5,027 bases of DNA, from positions 1 through 5,027 of the forward strand of contig JAHDEF010000135.1 in assembly GCA_020628975.1 (NCBI GenBank), in the 5' to 3' direction. This DNA is from Aquimarina sp. GTDB lineage: Bacteria; Bacteroidota; Bacteroidia; Flavobacteriales; Flavobacteriaceae. Of this stretch, positions 1 through 5,027 are shown in pieces; within the stretch, counting starts at the first letter, position 1; every line of letters starts with the position of its first letter. A model generated the notes under the pieces. It was given only the letters and a program-made list of their open reading frames with translations, was not told where the DNA came from and did not search any database. The translations under genes were made by a program, and so were the position numbers.

Positions 1-1149
1 ATTAGCTCTGAATTTTTCATAGGCTGCATTTCCTTCTAAAGACCAATTTCCCCATTGGTGATTGAACAAAGCAGTGACTCCTCGTACATATCTTTCTAAG
101 CCTAACAGATCTGATGCTCTTTCGTGTTCAACCCCAGAAAAGCGATCTAAATTACCGTCGCGTTGCGGAATTATTAAACTTTTGAAACCTACTGTGGTAG
201 GACTATCTTCTTGATAATTGGCAATAATATCTATTGTTGTTTGGCTAGCTACTTTATAACGAAACGCAGTTCTAACAGCAAAGGTATTTGTACTATTGAA
301 ATCGTCACCTTCTCCGATATTCTCAATATAACCTTCTCTAAATTGATGCATTCCACTTACTCTAAAAAATAGCTTGTCATTTACAATAGGCGTGTTGAAG
401 TAAGCGTTTATAAATTTTTCGTTAAAATTACCTACACCCAACGTAACTTTACCTGAGGTATTATTTTGAGCTTTGTTTTGAATTAGTTGAATTCCGCCAG
501 CTTGTGTTCCTTTACCATATTTGGCAATTTGTGGGCCTTTAGTAACTTCTAGTCTTTCTGCATCAAAAACAGATCTTAATGAACCCCCTGGTTTGCTTTT
601 AAAAACCCCATCTACAAAAACAGAGACTCTAGAATTCGCGGAAGGTGTAATTGTTTCATCCGTAATACCACGAACAGCATAGTTTGGTAAATTTGCGGTT
701 TGTGCATAAATTTCTAATCCTGGCACAAAATCAGCGGCTAACTCAAAATCGGTAATTTGATTCTGCTCTAAAAAATCTTCCGACAAAACCGTAACCACTT
801 CCGAAGCGTTTTCAATCTTCTTTTTGGCTATTACTACTTCAGCCAACTGTCCTTGCGCATTTTTTAAAACAATTATTGGTGTTTGTTTCAATTGCTTCGC
901 AGAATAATTAATAGATTTAAAAGCAATGTGTGAAAACTTAAGAACACTTCCTTCAATAGCTTTTAATTCTATTTCAAAATTTCCTGATGCATCTGTAGTC
1001 GTTCCATTATTGGAATTTAATTCATCGATATTTACTTCTGAAATAGGAAGATCAAACTCATCGACTACTTTAGCTTTTAATGTTATTGTACTTTGTGAAT
1101 AAGCACACAATGAAAAAATAAGTAATAAAAAAAAGTAGAGTTGTTTCAT
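1..1149 (-). CDS. TonB-dependent outer-membrane receptor, N-terminal 383 residues (cut by the window edge)
   Basis: The frame is open from an ATG at 1149 to base 1, giving 383 residues with no stop, so the C-terminal barrel lies outside the window. Residues 1-18 are a signal peptide (MKQ, a Leu/Phe-rich core, then A-Y-S before Gln19). Cys15 follows Leu, so it is not a lipobox. Residues about 21-100 form a carboxypeptidase-regulatory-like beta domain with GTTTDASGNFEI, typical of Bacteroidota receptors. EVVIA at 104-108 resembles the linker that precedes the plug. The plug spans about 112-228, with NYAVRGIT (156-163), VFVDGVF (177-183), ERLEVTKGPQ (198-207) and YGKGTQAGGI (211-220). Barrel strands start after that. 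Such proteins import iron chelates, cobalamin or glycans across the outer membrane using TonB energy. The plug resembles the iron-complex receptor group more than SusC, and no SusD partner is visible, but the substrate cannot be read. It starts 18 bases after argH, without a promoter or terminator that I can see between them. Confidence 0.93.
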   Translation of the reverse strand, partial: MKQLYFFLLLIFSLCAYSQSTITLKAKVVDEFDLPISEVNIDELNSNNGTTTDASGNFEIELKAIEGSVLKFSHIAFKSINYSAKQLKQTPIIVLKNAQGQLAEVVIAKKKIENASEVVTVLSEDFLEQNQITDFELAADFVPGLEIYAQTANLPNYAVRGITDETITPSANSRVSVFVDGVFKSKPGGSLRSVFDAERLEVTKGPQIAKYGKGTQAGGIQLIQNKAQNNTSGKVTLGVGNFNEKFINAYFNTPIVNDKLFFRVSGMHQFREGYIENIGEGDDFNSTNTFAVRTAFRYKVASQTTIDIIANYQEDSPTTVGFKSLIIPQRDGNLDRFSGVEHERASDLLGLERYVRGVTALFNHQWGNWSLEGNAAYEKFRAN

Positions 1150-1167
1150 TTGACTATGTATGTAATA

Positions 1168-2445
1168 TCAAACTTTGGCTAGTTTGTCTTTTATTTTGTC
1201 AAGACACAAATTATTAATGCTTCCTGCATGGGTGTGCTTTACATTTTTAACGGGTTTATAATTCCCCGCTTCGATATCTAAACCTATTTTTACATACGCA
1301 TCGCGAAATGTCATTCCTTCTTGTACCAATCCGTTTAAAGTATCGACACTAAATAGATAATCGTATTTATCATCTTCAAGAATATCGGTGTTGACATTTA
1401 CATTTTTCAAGGCATAAATTGCCAATTCTAAACAGGCTTTTAAGTCTTGAATGGCAGGAACAATTCCTTCTTTCAATAATTGAAGATCGCGGTGATAACC
1501 ACTTGGTAAATTATTAGTTAACAAAGAAAGTTCGTAGGGTAAAGATTGAATTCTATTACATTTCCCACGAATTAATTCAAAAACATCTGGATTTTTTTTA
1601 TGAGGCATAATACTCGATCCTGTCGTAAATTCAGAAGGAATGCTCATAAAACCAAAATTTTGACTCATGTATAAACATACATCCATAGCCAACTTTGATA
1701 AGGTTGCAGCTACAGAACTCATCGCAAAAGAAACTGACTTTTCAGATTTTCCACGACTCATTTGTGCGGCAACTACATTGTATTTCATTGTTTCAAATCC
1801 AAGTTCGGTAGTTGTAAATTCTCGGTCTATAGGAAATGAACTTCCATAACCAGCCGCACTACCTAATGGATTTTGATCGACTACTTTAGACGCTGCATTT
1901 ACAAAATATAAATCATCAATTAAGCTTTCTGCGTAAGCTGAAAACCATAATCCAAATGAACTTGGCATAGCAATTTGTAAGTGCGTATAGCCTGGTAACA
2001 AATGTGCTTTGTAGATATCAGCAGCATTGAGTAATACCTCGCATAGTTCTTTCGTGCTTGATTTAATTTGCGCTAGTTCATCTTTTAAATACAAATGCAT
2101 AGCCGTAAGCACTTGGTCATTTCTTGACCTTGCCGTATGAATACGCTTTCCGGCATCGCCAATACGCTGAGTAAGTTCAAATTCTATTTTCGAATGTACA
2201 TCTTCAAACTCTTCCCCAATAGTAAATATACCAGCTTCAATTTCTAAAGCTAATTCTGCTAATGCTTTTTCAATCCCCTGAATATCTTCTTTAGAAAGTA
2301 AACCTACTTTATGCAACATTTTACCGTGAGCCAAAGTGGCTAGTACATCGTATTTTGCAATAACTAAATCTAAAACACGATCGTTTCCTACGGTAAATAA
2401 GTCTATTTTTTTATCTGTTGGTAAACCTTTACTCCAAAGTTTCAT
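1168..2445 (-). CDS. argH: Argininosuccinate lyase
   Basis: This 425-residue cytosolic enzyme splits argininosuccinate into arginine and fumarate, the last step of arginine synthesis, and works as a homotetramer in the fumarase/aspartase superfamily. The start is supported by MKLWSKG, the counterpart of the MKLWGGRF opening of other ArgH proteins. Family motifs are all present: EDVHSKIE (81-88), HTARSRNDQ (103-111), PGYTHLQ (151-157, with the conserved Thr-His), NPLGSAAGYG (192-201), and the signature loop GSSIMPHKKNPD (276-287) carrying the catalytic serine. SGYHRDLQ (315-322) follows, then the C-terminal ASL domain. MPHKKN replaces the MPQKKN of enterobacterial enzymes; I believe this is normal for Bacteroidota, but that is from memory. 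It is about 30 residues shorter than the E. coli enzyme, mainly at the C-terminus. It lies 27 bases after the helicase and 18 before the receptor. No other arg gene is in the window. Confidence 0.97.
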   Translation of the reverse strand: MKLWSKGLPTDKKIDLFTVGNDRVLDLVIAKYDVLATLAHGKMLHKVGLLSKEDIQGIEKALAELALEIEAGIFTIGEEFEDVHSKIEFELTQRIGDAGKRIHTARSRNDQVLTAMHLYLKDELAQIKSSTKELCEVLLNAADIYKAHLLPGYTHLQIAMPSSFGLWFSAYAESLIDDLYFVNAASKVVDQNPLGSAAGYGSSFPIDREFTTTELGFETMKYNVVAAQMSRGKSEKSVSFAMSSVAATLSKLAMDVCLYMSQNFGFMSIPSEFTTGSSIMPHKKNPDVFELIRGKCNRIQSLPYELSLLTNNLPSGYHRDLQLLKEGIVPAIQDLKACLELAIYALKNVNVNTDILEDDKYDYLFSVDTLNGLVQEGMTFRDAYVKIGLDIEAGNYKPVKNVKHTHAGSINNLCLDKIKDKLAKV

Positions 2446-2472
2446 ATGAATGGGTTTGTTGAAATTAGAAAA

Positions 2473-3972
2473 TTAATCCATTAAAACATTTATACGCTGT
2501 CTCAATTTACGCATATATTCTTCTTCTAACCACGAACGGTAATTTTTCGTACTGTTACTTATACAATATGAATACATGCGAATACGGTATTCTACATCTT
2601 CTACCAATAATTTTGATAGAATTCGAGCGTCAAAAACATCTTCACTATTTTCAACACACATTTGTGCGTGCTGTTCGATAGAGCGTTCTAATAATAATTT
2701 TGACTTTTCGCCATTATTCACGATTTCGTCATACTCTTTTTTGACATCAAAAGTGATATTTTCAGAGTTCTTGAATTTCTCACGAACATCATCGGGCATA
2801 ATATATTTAAACTGGCGCTCAATTTCTTCGTCGCTAACTAAATTCTCTAAATAATAATCAGGTGATCTAAATATACGCTGCCAATCGATATCTGAATTCC
2901 ACAGTCCTAAACGCGCGGCATTATTTCCTAAATCAATTACATTAAAGTATTTTTTATGAGGAAGGGAACGCGATCCACGCCCAATCATTTGAAAATACAA
3001 CGTGAGTGATTTTGTGGCTCTATTTAAAATAATTACTTCAATAGTAGGCTCATCGAAACCTGTGGTTAAAATTCCTACAGATGATAAAATAGCATCAGGA
3101 GTTTCTTTAAACCATGTTAAAATTCCTTGACGTTCTTGCTTGCTATTGGTATTATCTAAATGCCTTACAGGAAGGCCTGCAGCCCTAAAGGTTTCATATA
3201 CTTGTAATGAAGTATTAATACCGTTATTGAAAATTAAAGTTTTTTTACCCTTTGCTTTTTGTTCGTAAGCAAAAAGTAGTTTTTCTTGCATAAAGGCATT
3301 AGAATATAATTCTTCAGATGATTTTACGGTATAATCACCATTTATTCCAATTTTCAAAGTACTTAAACCTACATCGAAACTATAAGTAACAGCATTAGCT
3401 AAGAATCCCATTTCAATCAAATTAGAAATAGGTTGCCCGCAGATTAATTCTTTATAACTATCCTTCATTGGCATTTTGATATTTGAACTTAAAGGGGTAG
3501 CAGTTACTCCTAAAATGAAACAGTTCTCAAAATGTCTAAATAATTTTCTGAAAGAATTATAATGCGCTTCATCAATAATCACTAAACCTAAGTTCGTAAA
3601 ATCGACTTTTTCTTCATTTAATCGGTTGTTTAGTGTTTCAACCATGGCTACGAAACACTTGTATTCATCTTCGTTAGGTATTTCCTTTACCTTACTATTA
3701 ATAACCATACTATTAACACCGAAACCTTTAAGCATACGCGATGTTTGATTACAAAGCTCAATACGGTGCGTTAATACTAATACATTTTTTTGATGCTCTT
3801 CAATATATCGGCGCACAATTTCAGAAAAAACCACCGTTTTTCCACCACCAGTAGGTAATTGATAACAAAAGTTATACCCTTGTGGCTTTGTGTTTATCTT
3901 ATTGAAAATCTTATTTATATCTTCCTTTTGGTAAGGATATAATTCTAATGTTTTAAGTGCTTCCTCCGTCAT
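2473..3972 (-). CDS. SF2 DEAH-box ATP-dependent helicase, COG1061-like
   Basis: The 499-residue protein has a complete superfamily 2 helicase core with two RecA-like domains. In order: a YPYQ motif (12-15), Walker A PTGGGKT (40-46), LTHRIEL as motif Ia (67-73), VAMVETL (108-114), DEAH (134-137), TATP as motif III (157-160), LIFNNG as motif IV (246-251), TTGFDEP as motif V (303-309), and QMIGRGSR with its arginine fingers as motif VI (328-335). The DEAH box and FDEP motif place it with the SSL2/ResIII-type DNA translocases rather than RNA DEAD-box proteins. VIDLGNNAARLGLW (from about 345) followed by D-W resembles the conserved stretch just after motif VI in many stand-alone phage and bacterial helicases. 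The last 130 residues are charged, probably helical, and not recognised; no nuclease or methylase domain is visible. An in-frame TAG 30-28 bases upstream of the ATG limits the start. It appears to be first in a unit with argH and the receptor. Cellular role unknown; repair, replication or defence are all possible. Confidence 0.92.
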   Translation of the reverse strand: MTEEALKTLELYPYQKEDINKIFNKINTKPQGYNFCYQLPTGGGKTVVFSEIVRRYIEEHQKNVLVLTHRIELCNQTSRMLKGFGVNSMVINSKVKEIPNEDEYKCFVAMVETLNNRLNEEKVDFTNLGLVIIDEAHYNSFRKLFRHFENCFILGVTATPLSSNIKMPMKDSYKELICGQPISNLIEMGFLANAVTYSFDVGLSTLKIGINGDYTVKSSEELYSNAFMQEKLLFAYEQKAKGKKTLIFNNGINTSLQVYETFRAAGLPVRHLDNTNSKQERQGILTWFKETPDAILSSVGILTTGFDEPTIEVIILNRATKSLTLYFQMIGRGSRSLPHKKYFNVIDLGNNAARLGLWNSDIDWQRIFRSPDYYLENLVSDEEIERQFKYIMPDDVREKFKNSENITFDVKKEYDEIVNNGEKSKLLLERSIEQHAQMCVENSEDVFDARILSKLLVEDVEYRIRMYSYCISNSTKNYRSWLEEEYMRKLRQRINVLMD

Positions 3973-4282
3973 TCGATTTTCGTACTTTCAAAAATTCAGG
4001 CTACAAAAATAAGACTTTATTTTAGGTTATTTAGTCGCGTTTTCTATTGCTTTAGAATTTTATTATGTATATATGTAGAGAATGATATGTATTCACCATT
4101 AAACCTATGCACTGAACCTTTAAATTAATTAGACAGCCAATCATTTTTAAAATATAAATAATTGCCTTGCAACGAAATTTTCAAAAAGTGCAGTTCTAAT
4201 AATAAGACGAACAAATAGCTCGTTAGAAAAAAAAACAAAAAACGTTAAAGTGTTAAATTTAATAGACAAAGTGCCTTAAATT
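3973..4282. other. AT-rich intergenic stretch without protein genes
   Basis: I see no coding frame of useful length on either strand; every ATG I followed on the plus strand closes within a few codons. No tRNA or rRNA signature is present. The left end should carry the helicase promoter and the right end leads into the plus-strand promoter at 4283. Two GTTAAA copies, 8 bases apart (4244-4249 and 4252-4257), sit about 30 bases before that promoter and might be a regulator or polymerase-contact site, although such short words are common in AT-rich DNA. An A-rich run at 4227-4242 precedes them. Confidence 0.6.
4004..4011 (-). promoter_or_regulatory. Possible -7 element of the helicase-argH-receptor unit
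   Basis: Read on the minus strand this is TATTTTTG, which fits the Bacteroidota -7 consensus TAnnTTTG. It lies 31 bases before the helicase ATG, so the transcript would begin with a leader of roughly 25 bases. No clear TTG or TTTG was found at the expected -33 distance, which keeps this call weak; short AT-rich words like this occur often by chance. Confidence 0.3.
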
Positions 4283-4313
4283 TTGTTTTATAGGTTTTTA
4301 GAATGTATATTTG
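4283..4313 (+). promoter_or_regulatory. Bacteroidota housekeeping-type promoter reading into the intergenic region
   Basis: TTG at 4283-4285 (within TTTTG) forms the -33 element and TATATTTG at 4306-4313 the -7 element, separated by 20 bases. This matches the TTG/TTTG, 17-23 bases, TAnnTTTG consensus of the primary sigma factor in Bacteroidota at every defined position. The start of transcription would be near 4318-4320. No protein gene follows on this strand, and the next signal is an intrinsic terminator about 105 bases on, which is the main reason for proposing a small RNA here. Confidence 0.55.
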
Positions 4314-4372
4314 TATAAATATTATTGTTATCTAATAAGCAGTAATTGATTGATTTTAAGTTAGAGTTAATG

Positions 4373-4404
4373 TTTTAATTTTAGATTAAGCCCCGAAATT
4401 AAAA
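4373..4404 (+). other. Stem-loop with C-rich loop inside the candidate small RNA
   Basis: TTTTAATTT (4373-4381) and AAATTAAAA (4396-4404) are perfect reverse complements. They form a 9-bp stem, extendable by two G-U pairs at the base, around a 14-base loop (4382-4395). The loop ends in GCCCCG, one of the very few C-rich words in an otherwise AT-rich gap. A stem made only of A-U pairs is weak, so chance formation in AT-rich DNA is possible; the contrast with the loop is what makes it notable. Confidence 0.4.
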
Positions 4405-4418
4405 TGATTTGTGTTGAG

Positions 4419-4450
4419 AAAACGGAAAGCCTGTAAAGCTTTCCGTTTTT
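4419..4450 (+). terminator. Strong intrinsic terminator, probably bidirectional
   Basis: AAAACGGAAAGC (4419-4430) and GCTTTCCGTTTT (4438-4449) pair perfectly over 12 bp with a 7-base loop. On the plus strand the stem runs into TTTTT, then ATTTG, giving a good U-tract for the candidate small RNA. On the minus strand it lies 37 bases after the peptidase stop codon and ends in TTTT before CTC, a shorter U-tract, so it likely also ends the peptidase transcript and keeps it from running into the helicase unit. Confidence 0.85.
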
Positions 4451-4486
4451 ATTTGTACTTCTTTCATTAGTTAAGACAATAACTGT

Positions 4487-5027
4487 TTAAGACTTTTTAT
4501 CGATTGTAAGCCCATTATTTCTATTGGCTATTTCCCAAGCTGTTAAAAAAATAAGTTGACTTCTTTTTTTTATAAGTTCGAAATCTAATTTATCAACGGT
4601 ATCTGTAGGTTTATGATAATCTTCATGTAAACCGCTAAAAAAGAATATTACTGGAATTTTATTTTTTGCAAAATTATAATGATCACTCCTGTAAAAAATA
4701 CGAAGTGGATCCGATGCTTCATCGTATTTATAGTCCAAAGTCAAGCCTACGTATTTGTCATTTATAGTCTCATTCAAATTATGTAGCTCAGTGCTTAGCT
4801 TTTCACTACCTACAAGGTAGATATACGCTGGATGATTTTCGTATTTTTTATCAACCCTACCAATCATATCGACATTTAAATTAGCCACCGTATTCTCTAA
4901 CGGAAATATTGGGTTTTCAACATAAAATTTCGATCCATACAAACCTATTTCTTCCCCTGTTACATGTAAAAACAAACTGCTTCGCTTGCTACCGTATCCG
5001 TCTTTTTGGGCTTTTTGAAAGAGTTTT
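4487..5027 (-). CDS. M28-family zinc aminopeptidase, C-terminal 179 residues (start outside the window)
   Basis: The frame stays open from the TAA at 4487-4489 to the right edge, so the gene begins beyond the window. A TTG at 4975 that could be read as a start is internal: the codons before it continue the conserved RSSLFLHVTGEE strand. The family's catalytic half is visible: GEE (about 4949-4957) with the general base Glu and a metal-binding Glu, followed by IGLYGS; NVDMIGR with a metal-binding Asp; SDHYNFAKNKIPVIFF; and GLHEDYHKPTDT with the last metal-binding His. The first His and the bridging Asp lie in the missing part. M28 enzymes remove N-terminal residues from peptides using two zinc ions; in Bacteroidota they are usually exported, but the signal peptide cannot be checked here. 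The gene ends 37 bases before the terminator hairpin and is therefore a separate unit from the helicase. Confidence 0.93.
   Translation of the reverse strand, partial: KLFQKAQKDGYGSKRSSLFLHVTGEEIGLYGSKFYVENPIFPLENTVANLNVDMIGRVDKKYENHPAYIYLVGSEKLSTELHNLNETINDKYVGLTLDYKYDEASDPLRIFYRSDHYNFAKNKIPVIFFFSGLHEDYHKPTDTVDKLDFELIKKRSQLIFLTAWEIANRNNGLTIDKKS

Larger units (their letters stand above)
4319..4450 (+). ncRNA. Candidate small RNA of about 130 nt, family not recognised
   Basis: The boundaries come from a promoter matching the Bacteroidota consensus (start about 4319, uncertain by a few bases) and from a 12-bp terminator hairpin with a T-run ending at 4450. The interior has no protein frame beyond a 10-codon one at 4404-4436. 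Predicted structure by eye: a weak 5' element where TCTAA (4331-4335) can pair with TTAGA at 4361-4365 or with the second TTAGA at 4381-4385; a 9-bp perfect stem at 4373-4404 with a 14-base loop displaying GCCCCG; a single-stranded linker; and the terminator. Two competing partners for the same 5' segment could allow switching. It does not resemble 6S RNA, SRP RNA, tmRNA or RNase P RNA as I know them. It is divergent from the helicase and convergent with the peptidase gene. A regulatory RNA acting on other mRNAs through the C-rich loop is an inference. Confidence 0.45.

Noticed and set aside
1667..1849. 60-codon plus-strand frame
   Set aside because: It lies wholly inside argH on the opposite strand, has no recognisable domain, and argH is intact and conserved.
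2576..2854. 92-codon plus-strand frame
   Set aside because: Antisense shadow of the helicase C-terminus; composition is low-complexity Ser/Thr/Asn/Phe-rich, typical of reverse-strand readings.
4194..4228. Inverted repeat TTCTAA / TTAGAA with a nested ACGA / TCGT
   Set aside because: The stem is short and interrupted, and on the plus strand it is followed by A's, not T's; on the minus strand the T-run precedes it. It is not a terminator and has no other support.
3973..4486. CRISPR array, insertion sequence or tRNA in the large gap
   Set aside because: No regularly spaced repeats, no terminal inverted repeats or transposase remnant, and no cloverleaf pattern could be found.
4471..4493. Direct repeat of TTAAGAC, 16 bases apart, at the peptidase stop
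   Set aside because: Seven-base AT-rich repeat, one copy overlapping the stop codon; expected by chance and not attached to a mobile element.
4973..4975. TTG as start codon of the peptidase
   Set aside because: The frame is open to the window edge and the codons upstream encode a conserved part of the M28 fold, so the true start lies outside.

Overview
This window looks like chromosomal DNA from a member of the Bacteroidota, most likely a marine-type Flavobacteriaceae. The reasons are strongly AT-rich DNA (judged by eye, not counted), an outer-membrane receptor with the Bacteroidota layout (signal peptide, carboxypeptidase-regulatory-like domain, TonB plug), absence of Shine-Dalgarno sequences before the genes, and a good match to the Bacteroidota promoter consensus (TTG, about 20 bases, TAnnTTTG). 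Genus cannot be settled from this sequence alone.

All four protein genes lie on the minus strand, so they read from right to left. At the right edge (4487-5027) is the C-terminal part of an M28-family zinc aminopeptidase, with its start outside the window. Next comes a gap of about 500 bases without a protein gene (3973-4486). Then follow three tightly packed genes: an SF2 DEAH-box helicase (2473-3972), argininosuccinate lyase argH (1168-2445) and the N-terminal half of a TonB-dependent receptor (1-1149), which runs off the left edge. The gaps between these three are 27 and 18 bases and contain no visible terminator, so they probably form one transcription unit despite unrelated jobs: nucleic-acid remodelling, the last step of arginine synthesis, and outer-membrane uptake.

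The most interesting part is the large gap. On the plus strand, opposite to every protein gene, it holds a near-ideal Bacteroidota housekeeping promoter (4283-4313). About 105 bases further on is a perfect 12-bp intrinsic terminator hairpin followed by a T-run (4419-4450). Between them is a 9-bp perfect stem whose 14-base loop exposes a rare C-rich patch (4390-4395). Together these predict a small RNA of about 130 nt, divergent from the helicase and convergent with the peptidase, with which it would share the terminator. No member of a known RNA family was recognised. This is the best candidate for something undescribed; the rest is ordinary flavobacterial gene content.
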